Below are positions 29,464 through 37,898 of a stretch of 64,000 bases of DNA, in pieces; position 1 is the stretch's first letter, and every line of letters starts with the position of its first letter. This DNA is from Marinobacter sp050379415 (GTDB lineage Bacteria > Pseudomonadota > Gammaproteobacteria > Pseudomonadales > Oleiphilaceae), in the NCBI RefSeq assembly GCF_050379415.1, contig NZ_JBNRLS010000003.1, positions 558,001-622,000 of the forward strand. The letters run 5' to 3'. The position numbers were made by a program, and so were the translations under genes. The notes under the pieces are model-generated. The model ran no database searches. It was not told where the DNA came from and saw only the letters and a list, made by a program, of their open reading frames with translations.

Positions 29464-30126
29464 TCAGGAGCTTGTCCGTTCCCGATTGGCTTTGGCCCAC
29501 TGATAAATCCGCTCGAAGGCCTTTGCCAGTTCCTCCGGCCGGTGCGGCGGCTGGATCAGTGCCTGTAGCTGGCCCTCAGGATTCAGCAGGGCGAAATGGC
29601 CACTGTGATCCACCAGTAACTCGCCGTCCACTTCCCGGTGGACAAACACCGCACTCAGGCTCTTCGCCAGTGCCCGTGTCGTTTCCAGATCCCCGGTCAA
29701 ACCGTGGAAGTGTTCGCCAAAGAAACCGGTGTAATCTTTTAGTTTCTGCGGTGTGTCATGTTCCGGATCAGCACTGATCAACAGGTAATCCGGCTGCGGC
29801 AACTCCGCCGGCAGGCGCTGATCCAGCTGGCGCAGATTGGCCATCGCCGCCGGGCAGATATCCGGGCAGTTGGTGTAGCCGACAAAGGCAAAGGTCCAGC
29901 GTCCCTTCAGGTCTTCGCGGGTGACCGTCTCACCGTTCTCGTTGGTCAGCGTAAACTCCGCCAGCGGTTTCGCCTGATCATAAACGTAGGTGTTGAACTC
30001 GGAGAGATCCGGTGCCGGCTGCGGATCCCCGCCAACCAGATACACCTGACGGGCAACCACCAGCCCGAAAATGAGAAGAACAATTAACAGCAGCGCAACC
30101 AGCGTTATCCGCACAGACCGATTCAT
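29464..30126 (-). CDS. SCO1/SenC family copper protein
   Basis: Membrane-anchored periplasmic thioredoxin-fold protein that delivers copper to the CuA site of cytochrome oxidase. At 220 residues it has one N-terminal membrane helix (6-30), the copper motif C87-PDI-C91 in YTNCPDICPAA, and the third ligand H174 in LVDHSGHF. Last member of the oxidase assembly set, separated from ctaB by a long hairpin repeat. The position matches the SCO gene at the end of the Pseudomonas cox cluster. Confidence 0.92.
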   Translation of the reverse strand: MNRSVRITLVALLLIVLLIFGLVVARQVYLVGGDPQPAPDLSEFNTYVYDQAKPLAEFTLTNENGETVTREDLKGRWTFAFVGYTNCPDICPAAMANLRQLDQRLPAELPQPDYLLISADPEHDTPQKLKDYTGFFGEHFHGLTGDLETTRALAKSLSAVFVHREVDGELLVDHSGHFALLNPEGQLQALIQPPHRPEELAKAFERIYQWAKANRERTSS

Positions 30127-30155
30127 CAGTACTCCAATACCGAACTCGGGGGCTG

Positions 30156-30247
30156 GGAGCGGGCGGGGGTACCTTTTCTTCTGGGAACAAAAAACTCGCT
30201 GCGCTCAGACAATTGTTCCCGCCAGAAAAGGTACCCCCACCCACTCC
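30156..30247. repeat. Long hairpin repeat, family A copy 2
   Basis: 92 bp, inverted relative to copy 1. Arms GGGGGTACCTTTTCT / AGAAAAGGTACCCCC with an inner stem GGGAACAA/TTGTTCCC and the core AACTCGCTGCGCTCAGACAA (one base different from the other copies). Outer extension GGAGCGGGC / ACCCACTCC has two mismatches. It occupies most of the gap between ctaB and the SCO gene. Confidence 0.85.
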
Positions 30248-30267
30248 TTCAGACTATGTGCCTCGGG

Positions 30268-31188
30268 TTAGAAGAAAACAAAATGATCTACAAGGAGTAC
30301 CACAAACAGCGCCATCAGGTAAGTGATGGAATACTTGAAGGTATTGAGAGCAACGCGGCGATCATCGCCCTTCAGCAGCCGGATGGCGTACTGCAGGAAG
30401 CGCAGGCCCAGGGCCAGGGCGCCAATGAGATAGATGCCACCGGACATGCCTGTGACAAAAGGTAGCAGGCTGACGGCAAGCAACATCAGGGTGTACAGCA
30501 GGATGTGCAGCTCGGTGTACTTGTTGCCGTGGGTGACCGGGAGCATGGGGATACCGGCCTTGGCGTATTCTTCCTTGCGATGGATGGCCAGGGCCCAGAA
30601 ATGGGGCGGGGTCCAGGCGAAGATGATCAGGACCAGCAGCAGGGCGTGACCTTCCACCTGGCCGGTCACCGCGGTCCAGCCCAACAGCGGCGGCATGGCA
30701 CCGGCCAGACCGCCGATGGTGATGTTCTGGGGGGTGGCGCGCTTGAGGAACAGGGTGTAGACGCCAGCGTACCCGACCAACGAAGCCAACGTCAGCCAGG
30801 CGGTCAGGTGATTGACCATCAACATCAGGATCGCCATGCCGACGCAGGCCAGCAGGGTCGCGAACACGATGGCATCGACCGGGGCTATCTTGCCGGTGGC
30901 CACTGGCCGCTTGCGGGTGCGGGCCATGACGGTGTCGATTTTCTGGTCCACCACGTGGTTGACCACGGCGGCGGCACCGGCCAGCAGGGCGATGCCCAGG
31001 TTGCCGAACAGCAGCACGCTCCAGCCGGGCACGCCCGGAGCCGCCAGCAGCATGCCGATGACGGAGGTAAGGATCATCAGCGCGACCACCCGGGGCTTGG
31101 TCAGCTCCAGGAAATCCCGCCAGGAAATGGTCTTGCCGGAAGCACTCGCAGTATTCCGGGCCGGCAGCGCCTTCACTTGCTCGCTCAT
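30268..31188 (-). CDS. ctaB: Protoheme IX farnesyltransferase (haem O synthase)
   Basis: UbiA-type integral membrane prenyltransferase that adds a farnesyl chain to haem B, the first step to haem A. At 306 residues it is full length. The conserved Asp-rich motif is in VVNHVVDQKIDTVMARTRKRP. Start overlaps the ctaA stop by 4 nt (ATGA). Synonym cyoE; I use ctaB because of the cox context. Confidence 0.95.
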   Translation of the reverse strand: MSEQVKALPARNTASASGKTISWRDFLELTKPRVVALMILTSVIGMLLAAPGVPGWSVLLFGNLGIALLAGAAAVVNHVVDQKIDTVMARTRKRPVATGKIAPVDAIVFATLLACVGMAILMLMVNHLTAWLTLASLVGYAGVYTLFLKRATPQNITIGGLAGAMPPLLGWTAVTGQVEGHALLLVLIIFAWTPPHFWALAIHRKEEYAKAGIPMLPVTHGNKYTELHILLYTLMLLAVSLLPFVTGMSGGIYLIGALALGLRFLQYAIRLLKGDDRRVALNTFKYSITYLMALFVVLLVDHFVFF

Positions 31189-32291
31189 GCCGTTACCTCC
31201 CGATTTATCGTTGTCGTTTGGGTTGCGCTTATAGTCTTGGGCTGGACCAGCAGGTGATGACGCCAGACCAGATGAATCACGGACAGCAGCAGTCCGGCGC
31301 CCATCGCGTTATGGGCCACTGCGATGGACAGCGGGATGTGGAGCATGACGTTGGCCAGGCCCAGAGCGATTTGTGCGGCCAGGACCAACGACACCAGCTG
31401 TATCGAGCCATCCAGGCCGCTGGCTTCCCGTCTCCACCACATCAGGGACAGCAACACGGTGAAGTACACCAGCACCACCATGGCCCCCAGGCGGTGCGTC
31501 ACGTGAATGGCCACCCGGCCATCGGCTGTGAGCTGGCCACCGAGGTAGTTCGGGCCTACGTGCTGGGCGACGTCAAAGCCATGTCGGAAATCCATGCCAT
31601 CCGGCCACCACTGGCCCTGGCAGGTGGGCAGGTCGGTGCAGGCCACAGCGGCATAGTTCGCGGCCGTCCAGGCGCCCAGGGCAATCTGTAGAACCACCAG
31701 TAGTAGCCCGCCATAGAGCCAGGGCCGGAACCGGGCGAGAGCCGGAGCGGCCGAAGGCCTGGTTGCCCCTCTTGCCTTTCGCCACAGGCGCAGGCTGAGC
31801 AGGGTCAACAGACTCAGGGTGGTGAACCCGCCCAGCAGGTGCAGCGCGACTACCTGGGGCCAGAGCTTCAGGGTGACGGTCCACATGCCAAACGCACCCT
31901 GCAGAACGATGAAACCGGCGATGAACAGCGGCAGCTTGAACGGCACGCCGGTTTTGCGATGCCGAACTGCGTAGGCTGCCAGGCCAAAGACCACCAGCCC
32001 CAGGGTTCCGGCGGCGTAACGGTGAATCATTTCCGGCCAGCCCTTTTCCACATCTACCGGAGTTTCCGGGAAGCGGGCATTGGCAATGGCAATGCTGGAT
32101 TCGCTCTGGGGCACGGTCAGGAAGCCGTAACAGCCGGGCCAGTCCGGACAACCGAGGCCGGCGTGCACCAGCCGGGTCCACGCACCCAGCATGATAACCA
32201 CCACCGCAAGGCACGCAGCAACGGTTGCCCAATGCGCCATGTTTCGGTGGATACCGGAACTCGTAACCTCGGGACAGACAGACGGGTTCAC
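31185..32291 (-). CDS. ctaA: Haem A synthase, COX15/CtaA family
   Basis: Inner-membrane enzyme oxidising haem O to haem A. At 368 residues it has eight hydrophobic helices in two repeats. Haem-ligand histidines are visible in EMIHRYAAG, ALHLLGGF, HVTHRLGAM and AVAHNAMGA; CPDWPGC matches the Cys pair of the first external loop. GTG start with GGAGG 8 nt upstream, better than a later ATG at 32240. Coupled to ctaB. Confidence 0.94.
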   Translation of the reverse strand: MNPSVCPEVTSSGIHRNMAHWATVAACLAVVVIMLGAWTRLVHAGLGCPDWPGCYGFLTVPQSESSIAIANARFPETPVDVEKGWPEMIHRYAAGTLGLVVFGLAAYAVRHRKTGVPFKLPLFIAGFIVLQGAFGMWTVTLKLWPQVVALHLLGGFTTLSLLTLLSLRLWRKARGATRPSAAPALARFRPWLYGGLLLVVLQIALGAWTAANYAAVACTDLPTCQGQWWPDGMDFRHGFDVAQHVGPNYLGGQLTADGRVAIHVTHRLGAMVVLVYFTVLLSLMWWRREASGLDGSIQLVSLVLAAQIALGLANVMLHIPLSIAVAHNAMGAGLLLSVIHLVWRHHLLVQPKTISATQTTTINREVTA

Positions 32292-32308
32292 TGGAACAAC
32301 CTCCGGCC

Positions 32309-32959
32309 TCAGCCAATCTGGGACAGTTTGAGAAGGTGCTTTAGGTCCTCAAGCATGTCCTTGCCACTGTGCTCCGATCCGTAATGCATCATCACGTTGC
32401 CGAAGGGGTCCACCAGCAGGATCCGGGGTTCACGGGCGGGATTGACGCCGGTCGGCCATGCGGGAGTCGCGCCTTCCGCAGGTGCCAGCCGTTCCATCAG
32501 GCTGTATTCCCGAGACCATTTTGCGGAGAGATCCGACGGTACCGAACCCAGAGCCGCCGCACGGGATACCCGGTTGGCATTCTTGCCCAGGGCAATATTG
32601 ACCTGCCGGGCCAGATAGAGAAGTTCCTGGCAGTCACTGCCACACTCACCGGCAACCACCATCAGCAGCCACTGCGGGTCGACTTTGTCAGGCCCGAATC
32701 GCGCTTCGACCGGCTCACCTGCCTCGGTCTGGAGGTGAAGTGCCTGAACCGGAACCACCGGCTGAACCAGCGTGCCATTGTTGGTGTGTCCCGCCGGATT
32801 GAGCCAGCCGGTGTAGAACATAATGGTGGCCACGATCATCGGGCCGAAGCCGAGGGCAAACAGAAGAAAAGCCGTACGACGCCCCCTGCGAACCTGTTCA
32901 GGGGTCGGTTGGTCAGACTCGTGGTGCTGGGTACCCTTGTCAGCCATTGTCATTGTCAT
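32309..32959 (-). CDS. Membrane-anchored CxxxC protein of the oxidase assembly cluster
   Basis: 216 residues: polar N-terminus, one membrane helix (29-51), then a periplasmic domain with a thioredoxin/SCO-like opening WLLMVVAGECGSDCQELLY, where C106 and C110 have the SCO-type CxxxC spacing. No SCO histidine is evident. It occupies the slot of the hypothetical gene between SURF1 and ctaA in the Pseudomonas cox cluster, which suggests thiol or copper chemistry in oxidase assembly; this is inference. GGAG 6 nt before ATG 32959; the start overlaps the SURF1 end by 20 nt. Confidence 0.75.
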   Translation of the reverse strand: MTMTMADKGTQHHESDQPTPEQVRRGRRTAFLLFALGFGPMIVATIMFYTGWLNPAGHTNNGTLVQPVVPVQALHLQTEAGEPVEARFGPDKVDPQWLLMVVAGECGSDCQELLYLARQVNIALGKNANRVSRAAALGSVPSDLSAKWSREYSLMERLAPAEGATPAWPTGVNPAREPRILLVDPFGNVMMHYGSEHSGKDMLEDLKHLLKLSQIG

Positions 32960-33677
32960 TATTGGCTCCTGTCTTTCGGTAACTCGCCGCTACAGTCAAT
33001 ATAGTCAGTGCCACCGCGAGCGCAAACCATTGAGCTGCATAACCATAATGGGTTCCGGGACCCATCAGGTCCGGCGCCCAGTCGGCCCGGAAGGCCCCGG
33101 CCTGTTGGCCATTTTCGAGGCGGATCATCAAGGCCGGTAGTCCTTCCACGTCATTCGCGGCCGCCTCTCTCGGAAGACGCTGGACCCTGCGCGGCCACCC
33201 CTGTTCTTCCTGGACCTGCTCAGCAAGCACCGGAGGGACGGGATAGTCAGCCAGCCGGCCGGACAGGGTAAACAGACCATCGGGAATGTCGACCTGCGGC
33301 AGACGGTCCCGGCTCCGGGGCGCCTGGATCCAGCCACGATTTACCAGAACCGGCGGCCCTTCCAGGGGATAGAAATCCGTGATCACCTCGTATCCGGGAA
33401 CGCCGTCGCGGGTCCGGTTATCCAGCAACCAGCTTTGCTCGCCATATACCCCGGTCATCCGGACCGGCTTGCCGGAACGCACCTCGCCTTCGATCAGTTG
33501 CTGCCAGGGAAGGGTCTCCGCCTGTTGCTGCCAGCTGTCCAGCATCACCTGCTTCTGGCCGGCCCGGTCCAGCTGCCAGATGCCCAGGCCGATGAGTACC
33601 GGCAGGAAGAAGCCGCTGAACAGCATCAACCGCCAGTCAAAGTGCCATTTTCGTTTCGATACCTGCGGATCGGCCAT
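32940..33677 (-). CDS. SURF1 family cytochrome oxidase assembly protein
   Basis: 245 residues with two terminal membrane helices (about 17-33 and 215-233) around a periplasmic domain: LGIWQLDRAGQK, GVYGEQSWLLDNRTRDGVPGYEVITDF, PVLVNRGWI and the C-terminal THYGYAAQWFALA are SURF1 hallmarks. SURF1 helps insert haem A into subunit I. Located between ctaE and ctaA, as in Pseudomonas. Confidence 0.93.
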   Translation of the reverse strand: MADPQVSKRKWHFDWRLMLFSGFFLPVLIGLGIWQLDRAGQKQVMLDSWQQQAETLPWQQLIEGEVRSGKPVRMTGVYGEQSWLLDNRTRDGVPGYEVITDFYPLEGPPVLVNRGWIQAPRSRDRLPQVDIPDGLFTLSGRLADYPVPPVLAEQVQEEQGWPRRVQRLPREAAANDVEGLPALMIRLENGQQAGAFRADWAPDLMGPGTHYGYAAQWFALAVALTILTVAASYRKTGANNDNDNG

Positions 33678-33756
33678 GCTTTGCTATAGTGACTCCACCG
33701 GCACCGCAAATTTCCGGTTTCGCGCAACCCCCAAACCTATAACAACAGGGATTCCC

Positions 33757-33960
33757 ATGCTTAAGGCCGTCATCGTTGTACTGATGCTCGCCGTGGTCGC
33801 CAGCCTGTTCAGCGGGCTGTTCTTCCTGATCCGGGACGGTGGCAAAACCAATCGGGTCGTCAATTCGCTTGCTGTCCGGGTCGCCCTCAGCATACTGCTC
33901 CTGGTGGTTATCCTGATTGCCCTGTGGCAGGGCAGCCTGACACTGAATCCGACGCCCTGA
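33757..33960 (+). CDS. DUF2909 twin-transmembrane protein
   Basis: 67 residues with two hydrophobic helices (about 3-25 and 42-60) around a short basic loop (RDGGKTNR). AGGG lies before ATG 33757; the longer open frame upstream is inside SURF1. On the strand opposite to the cox genes, between SURF1 and ctaE, exactly where Pseudomonas has a DUF2909 gene. Function unknown. Confidence 0.85.
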   Translation: MLKAVIVVLMLAVVASLFSGLFFLIRDGGKTNRVVNSLAVRVALSILLLVVILIALWQGSLTLNPTP

Positions 33961-33972
33961 CCACACACCCGG

Positions 33973-34860
33973 TCAGATGATGTAGACAAACACGAACAGG
34001 CCGAGCCAGACCACATCCACAAAGTGCCAGTACCAGGCCGCCGCCTCGAAGCCGAAATGGTTTTCGGCCGTGAAGTGTCCTTTGAAGAGTCGCACCAGCA
34101 TAACCGTCAGCATGATCGATCCCAGCAGTACGTGCGCGCCGTGGAACCCGGTCAGCATGAAGAAAGTGCTGCCGTAGATGCCGGATTGCAGGGTCAGGTC
34201 CAGATCCTGGTAGGCGTGGATATACTCGTAGCCCTGAACAAACATGAACACGACCGCCAGCGCGATTGTGGCACCCAGCCAGAGCTTGGTCTTGGCCCGA
34301 TGGCCTGCCTTGAGGGCATGGTGAGCGATCGTGATCGTAAAGGACGAGGTGACCAGCAAGATGGTGTTCATCAAAGGCAGACCCCAGGGACCGATGACCT
34401 CGCGGGGTCCTGGAAAGGCCTCAGGGTTCGGGTTCTGGACCAGCGGCCAGGCAGCATTGAAGCCCTCCCACAACATGGCGGAGGAGCCTCGGTCCCCCTC
34501 GCCGCCAAGCCAGGGCACCGCGAACACCCGGACATAGAACAGCGCACCGAAGAAAGCGGCAAAAAACATGACTTCCGAGAAGATGAACCAGCTCATGCCC
34601 CAGCGGAAGGAGCGGTCCATCTGGTCGCTGTATAGGCCGGCGCGGCCTTCCCTGATAACACTTCCGAACCAGCCGAACAGCATGTAGGCCATGATCAGGG
34701 CGCCGATGAAGAACATCACCCAGGATCCCGTCGTACTCTCTCCCTGGTTACCGTTCACCATGATCGAGGCGACACCGTACAGCGTGACCCCCAGGCCGAC
34801 CGTTGCAACGATCGGCCATTTGCTCTGTTCCGGAACGTAGTAGGTCTGGTTTTCCGCCAT
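33973..34860 (-). CDS. ctaE: Cytochrome c oxidase subunit III
   Basis: 295 residues, seven predicted membrane helices: RWGMSWFIFSEVMFFAAFFGALFYVR, TSSFTITIAHHAL and GFHGAHVLLGSIML are subunit III signatures, ending WYWHFVDVVWLGLFVFVYI. It follows ctaD by only 68 nt, leaving no room for ctaG/cox11, which normally lies between. Confidence 0.96.
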   Translation of the reverse strand: MAENQTYYVPEQSKWPIVATVGLGVTLYGVASIMVNGNQGESTTGSWVMFFIGALIMAYMLFGWFGSVIREGRAGLYSDQMDRSFRWGMSWFIFSEVMFFAAFFGALFYVRVFAVPWLGGEGDRGSSAMLWEGFNAAWPLVQNPNPEAFPGPREVIGPWGLPLMNTILLVTSSFTITIAHHALKAGHRAKTKLWLGATIALAVVFMFVQGYEYIHAYQDLDLTLQSGIYGSTFFMLTGFHGAHVLLGSIMLTVMLVRLFKGHFTAENHFGFEAAAWYWHFVDVVWLGLFVFVYII

Positions 34861-34928
34861 GACTGTCTCCGATGGCTTAGCCGTTTTCGTTTGTTTTTGT
34901 TCTCGCCTTCACTGGTCTTGCCGGAGCC

Positions 34929-36512
34929 TCATTTCACCTCCGGCGGTGTGGCGAAGGTGTGATAGGGTGCCGGCGAAGGTACGGTCCATTCCAGGCCTTC
35001 GGCACCGTCCCACGGTTTGGCCGCAGCTTCCTTGCCACCCCTGACACACTTGATCACGATCAGCAGGAACAACAGCTGGGTCGCGCCGAACATGAACGCG
35101 CCGATGCTGGAGACCATGTTGAAGTCGGCAAACTGCAGGGCGTAATCCGGAATCCGGCGCGGCATGCCCGCCAGCCCCAGGAAATGCATGGGGAAGAAGG
35201 CCAGGTTCATGCCGATGAAGGACAGCCAGAAGTGGGTCTTGGCCAGGGTCTCGTCATACATGTGGCCGGTCCACTTCGGCAGCCAGAAATAGGCCGAGGC
35301 GAAGATGCCGAAGATGGCGCCGGGCACCAGCACATAGTGGAAGTGGGCCACCACGAAGTAGGTGTCGTGATACTGGAAGTCTGCCGGGGCAATCGCCAGC
35401 ATCAGGCCGGAGAAACCGCCGATGGTAAACAGGATCACGAAGGCTACCGCAAACAGCATGGGCGCCTCGAAGGTGAGGGAACCCCGGAACATGGTGGCCA
35501 CCCAGTTGAACACCTTCACCCCGGTGGGCACGGCAATCAGCATGGTGGCGTACATGAAGAACAGTTGGCCTGCCAGCGGTACGCCCACGGTGAACATGTG
35601 GTGCGCCCAGACGATAAAGGACAGCAGGGCAATGGCGCCGACCGCGTAAACCATGGAGGCATAGCCGAACAGGCGCTTGCGGGAGAAAGCGGGGATGATG
35701 TGGGACACCGCACCGAAAGCCGGCAGGATCATGATGTAGACCTCGGGGTGCCCGAAGAACCAGAACACATGCTGGAACAGAACCGGGTCACCGCCGCCGG
35801 AGGCATCAAAGAAGCTGGTGCCGAAGTTGATGTCCATCAGCATCATGGTGACCACACCAGCCAGTACCGGCATGACTGCTATGAGCAGGAATGCGGTAAT
35901 CAGCCAGGTCCACACGAACAGGGGCATCTTCATCAGGGTCATGCCCGGGGCACGCAGGTTCAGAATGGTGGCGATCACGTTGATGGCGCCCATGATGGAG
36001 GAGATCCCCATGATATGGACGGCAAAGATGAAGAAGGTGGTGCTCGGCGGCCCGTAGGTGGTCGACAGGGGCGCGTAGAAGGTCCAGCCGAAGTTGGGTG
36101 CGCCGCCCTCCATGAACAGGGTGGACACCAGGATCAGGAACGCGCACGGCAGCAGCCAGAAACTCCAGTTGTTCATCCGTGGCAGGGCCATGTCCGGTGC
36201 GCCGATCATCAATGGCAACATCCAGTTGGCCAGCCCGACAAACGCCGGCATGACCGCGCCGAACACCATGATCAGACCGTGCATGGTGGTCATCTGGTTG
36301 AAGAATTCCGGCTGCACGATCTGCAGGCCGGGCTGGAAGAGTTCTGCCCGGATGACCATGGCCATGGTTCCCCCGAGGAGGAACATGGCGAAACTGAACA
36401 CCAGGTACATGGTCCCGATGTCCTTGTGGTTGGTGGTCAGCAGCCAGCGGCTGATGCCTTTGGCCGGGCCGTGATGATGTTCCTGGGCGTGGGTATCTGC
36501 AACCGCACTCAT
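34929..36512 (-). CDS. ctaD: Cytochrome c oxidase subunit I (aa3 type)
   Basis: Catalytic subunit with haem a and the haem a3-CuB site, 527 residues, twelve helices. The block HVFWFFGHPEVYIMILP carries the CuB His and the cross-linked Tyr; the CuB histidine pair is in WAHHMFTVG, and HFHYVLVPGAIFG carries the haem ligands. GHPEVY and the proton-path residues point to an A-type oxidase. Between ctaC and ctaE in one operon. Confidence 0.97.
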   Translation of the reverse strand: MSAVADTHAQEHHHGPAKGISRWLLTTNHKDIGTMYLVFSFAMFLLGGTMAMVIRAELFQPGLQIVQPEFFNQMTTMHGLIMVFGAVMPAFVGLANWMLPLMIGAPDMALPRMNNWSFWLLPCAFLILVSTLFMEGGAPNFGWTFYAPLSTTYGPPSTTFFIFAVHIMGISSIMGAINVIATILNLRAPGMTLMKMPLFVWTWLITAFLLIAVMPVLAGVVTMMLMDINFGTSFFDASGGGDPVLFQHVFWFFGHPEVYIMILPAFGAVSHIIPAFSRKRLFGYASMVYAVGAIALLSFIVWAHHMFTVGVPLAGQLFFMYATMLIAVPTGVKVFNWVATMFRGSLTFEAPMLFAVAFVILFTIGGFSGLMLAIAPADFQYHDTYFVVAHFHYVLVPGAIFGIFASAYFWLPKWTGHMYDETLAKTHFWLSFIGMNLAFFPMHFLGLAGMPRRIPDYALQFADFNMVSSIGAFMFGATQLLFLLIVIKCVRGGKEAAAKPWDGAEGLEWTVPSPAPYHTFATPPEVK

Positions 36513-36569
36513 GAAAACCCCCGTTACCGCCGTTAATTTTGGCTGGTGATCGTTATTATCTGGCGTCGA

Positions 36570-37694
36570 TTACTGCTGGTTCTTGTAATCCAGTATTTCC
36601 TTGGGCGTGACCATGTCACCGGTGTTGTTACCCCAGGCGTTCCGCTCATAGGTAATCACCGCCGCCAGGTCCACCTCGCTCAACTGGTTGCCGAAGGCCT
36701 GCATGGCTGTGCCGGACTTCCCGTTGACCACAATATCGATGTGCGCGGTCATGTCTCCGGTGGCAATCGGGCTGCCCTTCAGCGCCGGGAAAGCCGGTGG
36801 TGCGCCACTGCCGTCCGGCTGGTGACAGGCCGCGCAGGCGGTCTGATAGGCCTTTTCGCCACGAGCCATGAGCTCATCCATGGTCCAGTCTTTCTGCGTC
36901 AGCTCGCGTTCTTTCTCGGCGGCCGCTTTCTGTTCTGCAAGCCAGACCGTGAATTCCTCCTCCGGAACGGCCTCTACCACGATCGGCATGAAACCGTGGT
37001 CCTTGCCACACAGTTCGGTACATTGACCACGGTAGGTGCCCGGCTCGTCCACCCGGAACCAGGCCTCGTTGATGAACCCCGGAATCGCATCTTTCTTGAT
37101 GCCGAACTCCGGCACCCACCAGGAATGAATGACATCGTTAGCGGTCAGCAGCAGCCGGACCTTCTTGCCGACCGGGACAATCAGCGGGTTGTCCACCTCC
37201 AGCAGGTAGTTCTCACCCTTGTCCTGCCGGTTATCGATCTGATCGCGGGGAGTGGCGAGGTTGGAGAAATAACCGAACTCCTGATCGACATACTCGTACT
37301 GCCACTTCCACTGGTAACCAGTGACCTTGATATCCACCTCGGATTCGGTGGTGTCGTACATATCGACGAGCGTGGCCGTAGCCGGGATCGCCATGACCAC
37401 CAGAATGACAAACGGTATGATGGTCCAGAGAATTTCCACCATTGTGTTTTCGTGGAAATTCGCTGGTTTGTGACCCTGGGATTTGCGGTGGGCGAAGATA
37501 GACCAGAACATGACCCCGAAGACCACCACGCCGATGACGACGCAGATCCAGAGAATGGTCATGTGAAGGCTGAAAATATCATTACTGGTGCCGGTTACCC
37601 CGGGCGTCATGTTCATCGTCCAGTCCGCCATGGACCAGGTCGGGAACACAAGACCACCCAACAGGGCACCTGCCCGCTTAGCGTGCACGCGCAT
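36570..37694 (-). CDS. ctaC: Cytochrome c oxidase subunit II with fused cytochrome c domain (caa3 type)
   Basis: 374 residues. Signal-like N-terminus, two membrane helices (about 43-66 and 88-110), CuA domain with H190, C225, C229, H233 and M236 (YRGQCTELCGKDHGFM), then a C-terminal haem-c domain with C287-AA-C290-H291 and probable ligand M331. The fusion makes it a caa3-type subunit II. ATG 37694 is chosen for its GGAG RBS; the frame upstream to 37769 lacks support. First gene of the ctaCDE operon; divergent from the MATE gene over 204 bp. Confidence 0.95.
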   Translation of the reverse strand: MRVHAKRAGALLGGLVFPTWSMADWTMNMTPGVTGTSNDIFSLHMTILWICVVIGVVVFGVMFWSIFAHRKSQGHKPANFHENTMVEILWTIIPFVILVVMAIPATATLVDMYDTTESEVDIKVTGYQWKWQYEYVDQEFGYFSNLATPRDQIDNRQDKGENYLLEVDNPLIVPVGKKVRLLLTANDVIHSWWVPEFGIKKDAIPGFINEAWFRVDEPGTYRGQCTELCGKDHGFMPIVVEAVPEEEFTVWLAEQKAAAEKERELTQKDWTMDELMARGEKAYQTACAACHQPDGSGAPPAFPALKGSPIATGDMTAHIDIVVNGKSGTAMQAFGNQLSEVDLAAVITYERNAWGNNTGDMVTPKEILDYKNQQ

Positions 37695-37898
37695 ACTGTG
37701 TCTCCACAGAGTGTTATTCTTGTCGGATTTTGCGTTATCCCTCTGTTTTGACGGCACTCGCAGAAACACCAGTCAAACCAGAGTGGAAGCCTGCTTACGG
37801 ATACTCCAAATTCGAGTATAGACACAGATCAAAAAAACACTAAAAAATCGGCTAAATCTAAACCTGCTAACCCGGAATTTTTAAGAATCAGAACGAAT

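Noticed and set aside
34959..36536. 525-codon open frame opposite ctaD
   Set aside because: Antisense shadow of a conserved membrane protein; rich in His, Gln and Gly with no recognisable domain.
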